A DNA stretch of 64,000 nt from Mycolicibacterium nivoides. GTDB taxonomy: Bacteria > Actinomycetota > Actinomycetes > Mycobacteriales > Mycobacteriaceae. The translations under genes and the position numbers were made by a program. The stretch lies in contig NZ_CP034072.1 of the NCBI RefSeq assembly GCF_003855255.1, positions 6,826,997 through 6,890,996 of the forward strand. Direction: 5' to 3'. Each line of letters begins with the position of its first letter. Position 1 is the first letter of the stretch. The notes beneath the pieces were generated by a model. The model was not told where the DNA came from and made no database searches. It saw only the letters and a program-made list of their open reading frames with translations. This document shows, in pieces, positions 50,741-59,623 of this stretch.

Positions 50741-52199
50741 TCCGCGCGGTTTCCTCAAGCACACCTCCAAGGAGCTTCCGTCCCGCCGGCCGGTTCCGCT
50801 GCGGCTGAAGGACTGGAAAGAGGTCTACGAGGACTTCTCCCACGATTCCTTGCAGGACCAGGCATCGCGATGCATGGACTGCGGTATCCCGTTCTGCCAC
50901 AACGGCTGCCCGCTGGGGAACCTGATCCCCGAGTGGAACGACCTGGTCTACAAGGACCGGTGGCGCGACGCGATCGAGCGGCTGCACGCCACAAACAACT
51001 TCCCGGAGTTCACCGGACGGCTCTGCCCCGCACCGTGTGAGGCATCGTGCGTCCTGGGCATCAACCAGGATCCGGTCACCATCAAGCAGGTCGAGGTCGA
51101 GATCATCGACAACGCCTTCGACCAGGGCTGGGTCGTTCCGAAAATGCCCGATGTGCAGACCGGTAAGAAGGTCGCCGTCGTCGGGTCCGGACCGGCCGGA
51201 CTGGCCGCCGCCCAGCAGCTGACCCGGGCCGGCCACACCGTCACGGTGTTCGAGCGTGCCGACCGCATCGGCGGTCTGCTGCGCTACGGCATCCCCGAGT
51301 TCAAGATGGAAAAGCGCCACATCGACCGGCGTCTGGAGCAGATGGCTGCCGAGGGCACCCAGTTCCGGCCCGGCGTCAACGTCGGCGTCGACATCACAGT
51401 GGCCCAGCTGCGGCTGAACTACGACGCGGTCGTGCTGGCCGGCGGAGCGACCGCATGGCGCGATCTGCCGGTCCCGGGTCGCGAGCTCGACGGCATCCAC
51501 CAGGCCATGGAGTTCCTGCCCTGGGCCAACCGCGTGCAGCTCGGCGATGACGTCCTCGACGAGAACGGCCAGCCGCCGATCACCGCCAAGGACAAGCACG
51601 TCATCATCATCGGCGGTGGCGACACCGGCGCGGACTGTCTCGGCACCTCGCACCGTCAGGGCGCGGCCAGCATCCACCAGTTCGAGATCATGCCGCGCCC
51701 GCCGGAGACCCGCGCCGACTCGACCCCGTGGCCGACCTACCCGCTGATGTTCCGGGTGTCCTCGGCCCACGAAGAGGGCGGCGATCGCGTGTTCTCGGTC
51801 AACACCGAGGAATTCACCGGCGCCGATGGTCACGTGACCGGCCTGCGTGCGCACGAGGTCAAGATGAACGCCGGCAAGTTCGAGAAGGTCGAAGGGACCG
51901 ACTTCGAGCTCAAGGCCGACCTGGTGTTGCTCGCGATGGGCTTCGTCGGGCCGGAGAAGGAAGGTCTGCTGACCAAGCTCGGTGTCGAGCTGACCGACCG
52001 CGGAAACGTCTCGCGCGACAACAACTTCCAGACCTCGGTGCCCGGCGTCTTCGTCGCCGGTGACATGGGTCGCGGGCAGTCGCTGATCGTGTGGGCGATC
52101 GCCGAGGGCCGGGCCGCTGCCGCGGGCGTGGATCGTTACCTGATGGGCAACACCGCCCTGCCGGTGCCGATCAAGCCCACTGCCGCACCGCAGCGCTAG
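50733..52199 (+). CDS. gltD: Glutamate synthase small subunit
   Basis: Beta subunit of GOGAT, 488 aa, delivering NADPH electrons to GltB. The N-terminal 4Fe-4S ligands are visible as [17 protein letters not shown] and [14 protein letters not shown]. The FAD Rossmann motif is [17 protein letters not shown] (near residue 150), the NADPH motif [15 protein letters not shown] (near 293), and the C-terminal FAD contact [19 protein letters not shown]. The ATG at 50733 lies within the gltB 3' end, so expression is coupled. Its TAG shares CTAG with the convergent LuxR gene. Confidence 0.97.
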   Translation: MADPRGFLKHTSKELPSRRPVPLRLKDWKEVYEDFSHDSLQDQASRCMDCGIPFCHNGCPLGNLIPEWNDLVYKDRWRDAIERLHATNNFPEFTGRLCPAPCEASCVLGINQDPVTIKQVEVEIIDNAFDQGWVVPKMPDVQTGKKVAVVGSGPAGLAAAQQLTRAGHTVTVFERADRIGGLLRYGIPEFKMEKRHIDRRLEQMAAEGTQFRPGVNVGVDITVAQLRLNYDAVVLAGGATAWRDLPVPGRELDGIHQAMEFLPWANRVQLGDDVLDENGQPPITAKDKHVIIIGGGDTGADCLGTSHRQGAASIHQFEIMPRPPETRADSTPWPTYPLMFRVSSAHEEGGDRVFSVNTEEFTGADGHVTGLRAHEVKMNAGKFEKVEGTDFELKADLVLLAMGFVGPEKEGLLTKLGVELTDRGNVSRDNNFQTSVPGVFVAGDMGRGQSLIVWAIAEGRAAAAGVDRYLMGNTALPVPIKPTAAPQR

Positions 52200-52756
52200 C
52201 CGTGTAACAGACGGGTGAGCAGTTCGGTCCGCGAATGCACGGCCGACTTTCGATAGACGTGCTGCAGATGGCTCTTCACCGTCGGAACACTGATGAACAG
52301 GGCGCGCGAGATATCGCCGTTACTCGCGCCCTGTGCGAGTAGTTCGACGACGTCGCGCTCGCGGGCGGACAGTTGCCAATGTTCGGGAACAGCAGAAGAA
52401 TTCGGTGCGCTCGGCAGTTGACCGAGCATGCAGTACGACTGCTCGACAAATCCGTGGGACTTCTGCAGGAACTGGATCTCATCTTTTGTGAAGTCGCCGT
52501 CCTTGGCGCTCTTCAGCAGCGAGACCCCGGCCACGATGCGACCGGCATGGCGCAGGTACAGCTCCGCCTCGTACCGGTAGCCCATCGGGCGGAAGAACCC
52601 TGCGTAGTAGTCGGTTCTGTCCAATCGCTGTCCGAGATCGCTCGACGTCGCCAGCTCAGCTCCGGACCCCGCGAACCTGCGGGGATGAAACGGGTCCAAC
52701 TCGTGGAAATAGCCGGTGTACGGGCCGTTGTCCTCGGGACGGATCCGGTCGAACAC
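52196..52756 (-). CDS. LuxR-family response regulator-like protein
   Basis: A 186-aa protein with a C-terminal GerE/LuxR HTH: LSARERDVVELLAQGASNGD, then FISVPTVKSHLQHVYRKSAV, near residues 128-172. The N-terminal 120 residues (DRTDYYAGFFRPMGYRYEAE) look like a small sensory, GAF/PAS-like domain, without a phosphorylatable receiver Asp pattern. The GTG at 52756 is the only start before an upstream in-frame stop at about 52822. It converges on gltD with a 4-bp overlap. Target genes unknown. Confidence 0.72.
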   Translation of the reverse strand: MFDRIRPEDNGPYTGYFHELDPFHPRRFAGSGAELATSSDLGQRLDRTDYYAGFFRPMGYRYEAELYLRHAGRIVAGVSLLKSAKDGDFTKDEIQFLQKSHGFVEQSYCMLGQLPSAPNSSAVPEHWQLSARERDVVELLAQGASNGDISRALFISVPTVKSHLQHVYRKSAVHSRTELLTRLLHG

Positions 52757-52842
52757 GTGCTCGCCGGCGCACCGGTTTCCCGGAGCAGGCTGACTGGGGA
52801 CCTGAACTTCAGAGATTTCTTAATTAACTGATGTGTCCTGTA

Positions 52843-52944
52843 TCACAGTTCCTCGGGGCGCTGACCGGCGGTGAAAAGTGATCCAAGTCTCTTATTTTGT
52901 CGCTCACGCCGCCACATTCGTCTCAGGAGTCCCATAAGAAACAT
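52843..52944 (-). CDS. Possible very small basic protein
   Basis: A 33-codon frame starting MFLMGLLRRMWRRERQNKRL and ending TAGQRPEEL, too short to judge by codon use. The N-terminal hydrophobic-basic pattern could be a short amphipathic helix. Only a weak purine stretch precedes the ATG. Listed because the 310-bp gap upstream of the LuxR gene otherwise holds no gene. Confidence 0.25.
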   Translation of the reverse strand: MFLMGLLRRMWRRERQNKRLGSLFTAGQRPEEL

Positions 52945-53068
52945 CAGATTTTTCTTCGGCGTGGCTCACGCTGTTTGCCGGATGACGGGTATCTAATGAC
53001 GTGGTGAGAGTGCTGCGGTAACGTAGAACTACGGGTACAGCAACCAGTAATTCGCAGGAGTGATCACC

Positions 53069-53209
53069 GTGTACATCAATCCGATCAGTCGGTCACGGAT
53101 GGGTCGTATTGCCTGGTCATTGTTCCGTCATCCGATGAAGAGCCGTGAGTTTCCGGCCAAGAACGAACGCCTGGCCACGGCGGACGAGCTACTTCGCTTC
53201 GGTGTTTGA
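53069..53209 (+). CDS. Small basic protein of unknown function
   Basis: A 46-aa ORF from the GTG at 53069 with a good Shine-Dalgarno (AGGAG at 53056-53060, 8 nt before the start). It reads VYINPISRSRMGRIAWSLFR, then HPMKSREFPAKNERLATADE, and ends LLRFGV. It has an Arg/Lys-rich N-terminal half and no signal peptide. An inverted repeat CGTAG-AA-CTACG (53022-53033) lies 36 nt upstream and may be a regulatory site. The strong ribosome-binding site and isolated position support a real small gene. Confidence 0.55.
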   Translation: MYINPISRSRMGRIAWSLFRHPMKSREFPAKNERLATADELLRFGV

Positions 53210-53276
53210 CGGGTATCCGTCACGCCGGCCCGGGGTGGAGTGCGCCCCGTTGCTGTTTTTCGACTGAAATGGACAA

Positions 53277-53314
53277 CGCCCTCGAACCGACGCGATAGCG
53301 CCGATCCGAGGGCG
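53277..53314. terminator. Bidirectional hairpin terminator
   Basis: CGCCCTCG (53277-53284) and CGAGGGCG (53307-53314) pair perfectly, with a 22-nt loop containing GCGATAGCGC that can form an inner stem. It lies between the small + gene and the convergent oxidoreductase, 13 nt from the latter's stop. Confidence 0.65.
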
Positions 53315-53326
53315 TAGCCGTATGCG

Positions 53327-54178
53327 TCAGCGCGTCAGCTGGCCGGAATCCCTGATCGCCTCGGCCAACGGCTCGAGTACGGCCGGGTCGTAGGGCGGCG
53401 GCAGGTAGATGATCGCGAGATCGAGTCCCTCGGCACCGAGCGCCGCGGCCTCGTCGACCACCTTCTTGTAGTCGCGGTCCTCGCCGAGGCGCACATGCGC
53501 CGACAAGGTGATCTCCTTGGGGTCCCGGCCGATGTCGGCGCAGTGCGCGGCCAGCACATCGCGCTTACGGGCAAACTCCTCCGGCGGCCCGCCGACGAAA
53601 TTCCAGTGATCGGCGTACTGCGCGGTGATGCGCAGCGTGCGCTTCTCGCCACTGCCGCCGATGCAGAACGGCGGGTGCGGCTGCTGCGGGCCCTTCGGCT
53701 CGTTGCGGGCGTCCTTGAGTTGGTAGAACTTGCCGTCGAACGTCGTCGTCTCCTGCGACAGCAGGCCTTTGAGAACCTGGCAGGCCTCCTCGAACCGGTC
53801 GAAGCGCTCCTTGATCGAACCCAGTTCGATGCCGTAGGCCCCGGACTCCTCCTCGTTCCAGCCGGCGCCGATACCGAGCTCCAGGCGGCCGTTGGAGACG
53901 ATGTCGAGTGCGGAGGCCATGTTCGCCAGCACGGCGGGATGGCGGTAGTGGATGCCGGTGACGAGCACGCCGACGCGGAGCCGCTCAGTGGCCTGCGCCA
54001 GGGCGGTCAGCGTCGTCCAGCCCTCGAGGCAGGGACCGGACGAGTCGGAGAAGATCGGATAGAAGTGGTCGAACGTCCAGCCGGATTCGAAGACGTCGAT
54101 CGTGTCGGCAGCTTTCCAGATGGCGAGCATGTCGGCCCAGGTCGTGTTCTGCGGGGAGGTTTTGAAGGCGAAGCGCAC
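53327..54178 (-). CDS. LLM-class F420-dependent oxidoreductase
   Basis: Luciferase-like monooxygenase fold protein of 283 aa. I chose the GTG at 54178 (V-R-F-A-F-K-T-S-P-Q), because family members usually start at this beta strand and TAGTTT lies 8 nt before it; an upstream ATG at 54211 would add 11 residues. Barrel segments FESGWTFDHFYPIFSD, RLRVGVLVTGIHYRHPAVLA, LELGIGAGWNEEES and FCIGGSGEKRTLRI match the F420-binding LLM group. Substrate unknown. Confidence 0.83.
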   Translation of the reverse strand: MRFAFKTSPQNTTWADMLAIWKAADTIDVFESGWTFDHFYPIFSDSSGPCLEGWTTLTALAQATERLRVGVLVTGIHYRHPAVLANMASALDIVSNGRLELGIGAGWNEEESGAYGIELGSIKERFDRFEEACQVLKGLLSQETTTFDGKFYQLKDARNEPKGPQQPHPPFCIGGSGEKRTLRITAQYADHWNFVGGPPEEFARKRDVLAAHCADIGRDPKEITLSAHVRLGEDRDYKKVVDEAAALGAEGLDLAIIYLPPPYDPAVLEPLAEAIRDSGQLTR

Positions 54179-54365
54179 GCCATCACAAACTAGTCGCGTC
54201 CGACGATTCATTCCTGGACTCGCGCAACTGCCAGGAGCCTTTCAGGTCCCGCCCCGGATCCGTTGTGCTGATTCCGTATCTTCAGTGCCATTCTGGCGTC
54301 GCAATCGGTAGTCTCGGGCAGGGAAATATACGAAATCCCCCGATCCGACCCGTCTGGGAGTAAAC

Positions 54366-55712
54366 ATGAGCGAGTACGCAGTCACCGATCCGGCGACCGC
54401 CGAGGTGGTCGCCACCTATCCGACCTCGACCGACGCCGAGATCCAGGCTGCGATCGAGGCTGCGGCCAAGACCGGCCGCAGCTGGGCCCGCACCACCACG
54501 GTGGCCGAGCGCGCCGCGCTCATCGGCAAGGTCGCCGCCCTGCACGAGCAGCGCCGCGAGCAGCTGGCCGACGTCATCGTCCGTGAGATGGGCAAGCCGC
54601 GCGACCAGGCCCTGGGTGAAGTCGACTTCAGCGCCGCCATCTATCAGTACTACGCCGACAACGCGGAGAAGTTCCTCGCCGACGAGGAGATCACCCTGCT
54701 CGACGGCGAAGGCACCGCGGTGGTCAAGCGAGGCCCCGTCGGCGTGCTGCTCGGCATCATGCCGTGGAACTACCCCTACTACCAGGTCGCCCGGTTCGCC
54801 GGTCCAAACCTGATCGTGGGCAACACAATTCTGCTCAAGCACGCTCCGCAATGCCCCGAATCCGCCGAGCTGCTGCAGCTGATCTTCCTCGAGGCCGGTC
54901 TGCCGCAGGGCGCCTACGTCGACATCCGTGCCACCAACGACCAGGTCGCCGAAATCATCGCCGACCCACGGGTGGCCGCGGTCTCGCTGACCGGTTCCGA
55001 GCGGGCCGGTGCCGCGGTGGCCGAGATCGCCGGCCGCAACCTCAAGAAGTGTGTGCTGGAACTCGGCGGCTCCGATCCGTTCATCGTGTTGTCCACCGAT
55101 GACCTCGACGCGACCGTGCAGTCCGCGGTCGAAGGCCGGATGGAGAACACCGGACAGGCCTGCAATGCCGCGAAGCGGTTCATCGTCGCCGAGAACCTCT
55201 ACGACGACTTCCTGGCCAAGTTCACCGAGAAACTGCTGGCCGCCGCCGACGGGATCGCCCCGCTGTCTTCGGAATTGGCCGCCGAGAGGCTCGAGCAACA
55301 GGTCAAGGCCGCTGTCGATCAGGGTGCCAAGCTGACCTCGGCGGGGGAGCGCCGCGGCGCCTTCTACCCGCCGGCCGTACTGACCGGTGTCACCGTAGAC
55401 AACGACGCCTACCGGCAGGAGCTGTTCGGTCCGGTCGCCGTGGTGTACAAGGCCGGCTCGGAGGACGAGGCCGTCGAAATCGCCAACGACACCCCGTTCG
55501 GGCTGGGCTCCTATGTCTTCACCACCGATGCCGATCAGGCCGCGCGCGTGGCCGACCGCATCGATGCGGGCATGGTGTTCGTCAACGCCGTCGGCGCCGA
55601 AGGGGCCGAGTTGCCGTTCGGCGGCATCAAGCGATCCGGTTTCGGGCGTGAGCTCGGCAGGTTCGGCATGGACGAGTTCGTGAACAAGAAGCTGATCCGT
55701 ACGGTCAGCTGA
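54366..55712 (+). CDS. Succinate-semialdehyde dehydrogenase-type aldehyde dehydrogenase
   Basis: Aldehyde dehydrogenase of 448 aa, shorter than the usual 480-500 but matching the compact GabD1-like actinobacterial group. Oxyanion Asn in GIMPWNYPYYQ, cofactor loop VSLTGSERAGAAVAE, general base Glu in CVLELGGSDPFIV, nucleophile Cys in NTGQACNAAKRF, and FGPVAVVYK. GGGAG precedes the ATG by 5-6 nt. It probably oxidises succinic semialdehyde to succinate, by family. It converges on the SulP gene with an 8-bp overlap. Confidence 0.85.
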   Translation: MSEYAVTDPATAEVVATYPTSTDAEIQAAIEAAAKTGRSWARTTTVAERAALIGKVAALHEQRREQLADVIVREMGKPRDQALGEVDFSAAIYQYYADNAEKFLADEEITLLDGEGTAVVKRGPVGVLLGIMPWNYPYYQVARFAGPNLIVGNTILLKHAPQCPESAELLQLIFLEAGLPQGAYVDIRATNDQVAEIIADPRVAAVSLTGSERAGAAVAEIAGRNLKKCVLELGGSDPFIVLSTDDLDATVQSAVEGRMENTGQACNAAKRFIVAENLYDDFLAKFTEKLLAAADGIAPLSSELAAERLEQQVKAAVDQGAKLTSAGERRGAFYPPAVLTGVTVDNDAYRQELFGPVAVVYKAGSEDEAVEIANDTPFGLGSYVFTTDADQAARVADRIDAGMVFVNAVGAEGAELPFGGIKRSGFGRELGRFGMDEFVNKKLIRTVS

Positions 55713-57339
55713 CGTGTGAGCGGGCATGCTCGACCGCTTCGTCGAGCGAATCGAGCAGATGGTTTTCGTGTCGCAGTGACTCGAACACGCCGACGTTGGC
55801 CAGCAACTCGGCGTGTTCGGGGCGAACACCCTTGATGATCACCGTGATACCGCGCGACTCCAGCTCGCTGGCGATCTCGGCGAGCGTGTGTGCGCCGGTG
55901 GCGTCGAGCATGCCCAGTTGCGACATCCGGATGATGACGACGGATGTCCGCGGATGCTCGGCGTCCACGATCGCGCTCGAAATACGTTCGGCCGCACCGA
56001 AGAACATCGCGCCATCGAGGCGCAGCAGCGCGATCCGGTCATCCCCGGGATGCGACGGACCCGGGAGTTCCTCACGGACGACGCTGCTGCGCCGCGCCAC
56101 CGAACGCAGCGCGAAGAACGCGGCGACCACGACGCCGATCTCGACGGCCTCGATCAGGTCGAAGCACACGGTGACCGCGGCGGTCAGCACAAACGTCAAC
56201 GCATCGGATCGTGTGGAGCGCAGGATCTTCCGGATCGTGCCCGCCGAGATCATCCGGAACGACGTCACCATCAGCACCCCGGCCAGCGCGGCGAGCGGAA
56301 TGGTGGACACCGGTCCGGTGGCCAGATAGACCACGCCCAGCAGGACAACCGAGTGCACGATCGCCGCCACCCGCGTCCTGGCGCCGGACCGGACGTTGAC
56401 CGCCGTGCGGGCGATCGCACCGGTGGCGGGCATGCCCCCGAAGACTCCGGAGGCGACCGAGGCCAGACCCTGTCCCACCAGCTCACGGTCGGGGTCGTAC
56501 GGCCCGGTCGGCGACATGGTCGCCGCGACCCGCGCCGACAGTAGCGATTCGATGGCCGCCAGTGCGGCGATGGCCAGCGCGGCGCCCAGCAGGGTGCGCA
56601 TGGCGCCGAGGTCGGCGTGCGGCAGCACCGGGGCGGGCAGGTGGGACGGCAGCGCACCGATCGCGGCGACCGGAATGTGGAGCACGGAAACCAGGACGGT
56701 AACCACGATCACCGCGGTCAGCGATTCCGGGATGGCCCGGTGCAGCCGGGGCAGGGTGACCATGAGGAGCGCGACGACAGCCACCACCCCAAGGGTTTTC
56801 ACGGCGGCGGTCCAATCGGCCTGGATGATCACCGTGATCGCCGCGGGCAGCGTGCGCTCACCGGCCGGGGCCTGCTGCGCGAAGGCGGCGGGAACCTGCT
56901 GCAGGAAGATGATCGCCGCGATGCCCAGGGTGAAGCCCTCGATAACCGGCCATGGAATGAACGTCACGGCCCGGCCGAGGCCGGTGGCTCCCGCCGCCAG
57001 CACCAGCAGGCCTGCCACCACCGTAACCAGGGCGATGCTGCCGAGTCCGTGTTGCGCGACGATCGGCGCGAGGACCACCGCCATCGCCCCCGTCGGGCCG
57101 GACACCTGCACATGAGAACCGCCGAACACGGCCGCGACCAGGCCCGCGACCACTGCGGTGACCAGGCCGGCGGCGGCTCCCACGCCTGAACTGATCCCGA
57201 ACGCCAACGCCAACGGCAGTGCCACCACGCCGACGGTCACGCCGGCGAGGATGTCGCGGCGCCACGATCGCGGCAGTTCGGTGTAGTCGTCGCGATGGGG
57301 CAGCAGCCGGCGGAAGGTGCCGGCCGCGGTTCTGATCAA
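55705..57339 (-). CDS. SulP-family anion transporter with STAS domain
   Basis: SLC26/SulP permease: 10-12 helices starting with DILAGVTVGVVALPLALAFG, the family signature ALFGGSH-like segment AAVFGGSHVQVSGPTGAMAV, and a cytoplasmic STAS domain at the C-terminus (IALLRLDGAMFFGAAERISS; VVIIRMSQLGMLDATGAHTL). It may move sulfate or bicarbonate. The start is uncertain: TTG at 57339 (544 aa) gives a normal cytoplasmic N-terminus after AGGCGA; TTG at 57411 (568 aa) is the alternative. The reading further upstream to 57771 opposes the DCC gene and is not real. Confidence 0.83.
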   Translation of the reverse strand: MIRTAAGTFRRLLPHRDDYTELPRSWRRDILAGVTVGVVALPLALAFGISSGVGAAAGLVTAVVAGLVAAVFGGSHVQVSGPTGAMAVVLAPIVAQHGLGSIALVTVVAGLLVLAAGATGLGRAVTFIPWPVIEGFTLGIAAIIFLQQVPAAFAQQAPAGERTLPAAITVIIQADWTAAVKTLGVVAVVALLMVTLPRLHRAIPESLTAVIVVTVLVSVLHIPVAAIGALPSHLPAPVLPHADLGAMRTLLGAALAIAALAAIESLLSARVAATMSPTGPYDPDRELVGQGLASVASGVFGGMPATGAIARTAVNVRSGARTRVAAIVHSVVLLGVVYLATGPVSTIPLAALAGVLMVTSFRMISAGTIRKILRSTRSDALTFVLTAAVTVCFDLIEAVEIGVVVAAFFALRSVARRSSVVREELPGPSHPGDDRIALLRLDGAMFFGAAERISSAIVDAEHPRTSVVIIRMSQLGMLDATGAHTLAEIASELESRGITVIIKGVRPEHAELLANVGVFESLRHENHLLDSLDEAVEHARSHVS

Positions 57340-57420
57340 GGGTATCGCCTGACGGATTGATGGATTGAGAGATTTTGCAAGCCACTGTACGGCATCGTAA
57401 ATACTGGGCAAACTGAAGGT

Positions 57421-57798
57421 ATGAGCGGCGTCCTGTACTTCGACGGCAACTGCGGCATGTGCACGCGCAGCGTCAATTCCCTGATGCGGCGGCAGCGGAC
57501 CGGAGACCTGCACATCGAGCCCTTTCAGCGGCCCGGCACGGCCGAGCGGCTCGGCGTGACGGCGGATCAGCTCCCCGAAGCGGCGTGGTGGGCGGACTCG
57601 TCGGGGGATGTGTACCGCGGGGCAGAAGCCATCAACGCCGCGCTGTCGGCCGGGATGGGTAGCCGGATTCCGTTGGGGGTGTATCGGATTCCCGGTGTGC
57701 GTCAGGTGCAGAACGCCGCCTACCGCTGGGTGGCGAGCCACCGGTACCGGTTCCCGGGCACCACGCCGCATTGCGCCGCGCGCCCAGGGGACTGCTGA
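57421..57798 (+). CDS. DCC-family thiol-disulfide oxidoreductase (DUF393)
   Basis: A 125-aa protein with the DCC signature LYFDGNCGMCTRSVN (Asp8, Cys11, Cys14) at its N-terminus, followed by the thioredoxin-like pattern and a late SHRYRFPGTTPHC. Such proteins are predicted redox partners of membrane proteins, though few have been tested. It starts 82 bp from the likely divergent SulP start and precedes the PHP gene by 3 nt, suggesting co-transcription. Confidence 0.8.
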   Translation: MSGVLYFDGNCGMCTRSVNSLMRRQRTGDLHIEPFQRPGTAERLGVTADQLPEAAWWADSSGDVYRGAEAINAALSAGMGSRIPLGVYRIPGVRQVQNAAYRWVASHRYRFPGTTPHCAARPGDC

Positions 57799-57801
57799 AC
57801 A

Positions 57802-58812
57802 GTGCCGATGGATCCGGTAACCGCACTGCGCCAGATCGCGTACTACAAGGACCGCGCGCGGGAAGACTCGCGGCGGGTGATGGCCTATCGCAATGCGGCC
57901 GACATCGTCGAGGCGCTGACCGACGAACAGCGCGAGCGCCTGGGTGCGACGAACAGCTGGCAGTCGTTGCCGGGCGTGGGACCCAAGACCGCGAAGGTGA
58001 TCGCCCAGGCCTGGGCCGGCCGTGAGCCCGACACCCTCATCGAGTTACGTTCGGCGGCTGAGGATCTCGGTGGGGGCGAAGTGCGCGTCGCGCTGCGGGG
58101 CGACCTGCACGTGCACTCCAACTGGTCGGACGGATCGGCCCCGATCGAGGAGATGATGCTGGCCGCGCGCGACCTGGGCCATGAGTACTGTGCGCTGACC
58201 GACCACTCACCGCGCCTGCGGGTGGCCAACGGGTTGTCACCGGAACGGTTGCGCGAGCAGCTCGACGTCATCGAGGAACTCCGCGAACTCGTGGCCCCGA
58301 TGCGCATCCTCACCGGGATCGAGGTCGACATCCTCGAAGACGGATCGCTGGACCAGGAACCCGAACTACTCGAGCGCCTCGACGTGGTGGTGGCCAGCGT
58401 CCACTCCAAACTCACCATGGACTCGGCGGCCATGACCCGGCGCATGGTCAAAGCAGTGTCGAATCCGCACACCGACGTCCTCGGGCACTGCACCGGACGC
58501 CTGGTCACCGGCGGACGCGGCGTGCGACCGGAGTCCAAGTTCGATGCCGAGAAGGTATTCACGGCGTGCCTCGACCACGGCACCGCCGTCGAGATCAATT
58601 CCCGGCCGGAGCGGCGCGACCCACCGACCCGGTTGCTGAACCTGGCGCTGGAGATCGGCTGCCTGTTCAGCATCGACACCGATTCCCACGCGCCCGGTCA
58701 GCTCGAATTTCTCGGCTACGGGGCCCAGCGCGCCCTGGAGGCCGAGGTGCCGATCGACCGGATCGTCAACACCTGGCCCGCGGAGCGGCTGCTGGCGTGG
58801 ACCGCCGGCTGA
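57802..58812 (+). CDS. PHP-domain phosphoesterase with N-terminal helix-hairpin-helix
   Basis: A 336-aa protein. Residues 1-80 form a helical HhH part (YRNAADIVEAL, then WQSLPGVGPKTAKVIAQAWA) like the start of family X DNA polymerases. Residues 95-335 are a PHP domain: GDLHVHSNWSDGSAPIEEMM, YCALTDHS, LTGIEVDIL, VVASVHSKL, DVLGHCTGR, IEINSRPERRDPP and FSIDTDSHAPGQL hold the His/Asp/Glu/Cys metal ligands. The polymerase palm of bacterial PolX is missing, so it probably acts as a stand-alone 3' phosphoesterase or nuclease in repair. GTG start. Confidence 0.83.
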   Translation: MPMDPVTALRQIAYYKDRAREDSRRVMAYRNAADIVEALTDEQRERLGATNSWQSLPGVGPKTAKVIAQAWAGREPDTLIELRSAAEDLGGGEVRVALRGDLHVHSNWSDGSAPIEEMMLAARDLGHEYCALTDHSPRLRVANGLSPERLREQLDVIEELRELVAPMRILTGIEVDILEDGSLDQEPELLERLDVVVASVHSKLTMDSAAMTRRMVKAVSNPHTDVLGHCTGRLVTGGRGVRPESKFDAEKVFTACLDHGTAVEINSRPERRDPPTRLLNLALEIGCLFSIDTDSHAPGQLEFLGYGAQRALEAEVPIDRIVNTWPAERLLAWTAG

Positions 58813-58815
58813 GAC

Positions 58816-59106
58816 TCACGTCCCCGAGGTGAACGGATCATGCTCGGCGAGAAGCCTTTCCATGCGGGCCTCGTCGAGGCGAACCCGGACGGTGGCCGCT
58901 TCCTGCTGATCGCGGATCACCTTGGCCAGGGTGAACGCGCTGGTCACCAGGAACAGGACGGACATCGCGAGGAACATCCGCTGCCAGGAATCGATCGGCA
59001 GGAAGAAGATCCCGCCGAGCACACCGAGGAAACTCACCCCGAATGCGATGGTGGCCTGCAGCGCGAATGCGGCGGTGACTCTCGAACTGTCGTTGAGTGC
59101 GATCAT
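58816..59106 (-). CDS. YiaA/YiaB-like two-helix inner membrane protein
   Basis: A 96-aa protein from the ATG at 59106 with two helices (ATIAFGVSFLGVLGGIFFLP and RMFLAMSVLFLVTSAFTLAK) and a short charged C-terminus. The spacing and the segment between helices (IDSWQRMF) match the YiaA/YiaB two-helix family. Frames extending to 59187 would overlap the divergent gene and are not favoured. Role unknown. Its stop is 3 nt from the convergent PHP gene stop. Confidence 0.75.
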   Translation of the reverse strand: MIALNDSSRVTAAFALQATIAFGVSFLGVLGGIFFLPIDSWQRMFLAMSVLFLVTSAFTLAKVIRDQQEAATVRVRLDEARMERLLAEHDPFTSGT

Positions 59107-59181
59107 GTCCCGAGCCTGGCGTAGTACACGAGTCGCCGGATGCGTGAGACTACTCAAAACTCCTCGGTCTAAGCTCACGCG

Positions 59182-59613
59182 ATGCACGCGGATCTCGGGA
59201 TCGACACCGTCATCACCCTGCTGGCAGCCGGCCTGATCTTCCTACTGGCGCTGGTGCTCGGGGTGTGGAAGTACCGGCAGATGGCGACCAGTGAGAACCA
59301 CCTGGCCCACCCGTACGTCGACATCGCCCACCGGGCCGCCCTGCTGTATTCCTTCGCGACGCTGCTGGTGGCGGTGTTCGTCGAACTCAGCGCCTGGCCC
59401 ACCTGGTTGAACCTCACCGCGGCCATGGTGCTGGTGCTGTTCTTCGTCGTCGCGATCCTGAGCTACATCGAGCACGGCGCCAGGCGGGACACCACCAACC
59501 AATTCGAGCGGCCCACCGCGGGACTGCACGCCGGGATGGTCGCACTCATCGTCGGTGAGATCGGCGGGTTTGCCGTGCTGCTCGCCGGATTCATTGCCGC
59601 GCAACTGTTCTAG
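59182..59613 (+). CDS. Four-helix membrane protein
   Basis: A 143-aa protein with four predicted helices (residues about 9-29, 53-72, 77-98 and 116-141) and a short N-terminus. Polar residues in the first loop include YRQMATSENHLAHPYVDIAH. TAAGCT (59170-59175) is 6 nt before the ATG, so the message is probably leaderless. It converges on dinB with a 10-nt gap. No family is recognised with confidence. Confidence 0.7.
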   Translation: MHADLGIDTVITLLAAGLIFLLALVLGVWKYRQMATSENHLAHPYVDIAHRAALLYSFATLLVAVFVELSAWPTWLNLTAAMVLVLFFVVAILSYIEHGARRDTTNQFERPTAGLHAGMVALIVGEIGGFAVLLAGFIAAQLF

Positions 59614-59623
59614 GGGCAGCCCG

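Noticed and set aside
54282-55829. 515-codon minus frame opposite the aldehyde dehydrogenase
   Set aside because: No recognisable motifs; the + strand has all the aldehyde dehydrogenase catalytic residues.
57340-57771. N-terminal extension of the SulP frame
   Set aside because: It is antisense to the DCC-family gene, which has an intact DxxCxxC motif, and it lacks membrane character.
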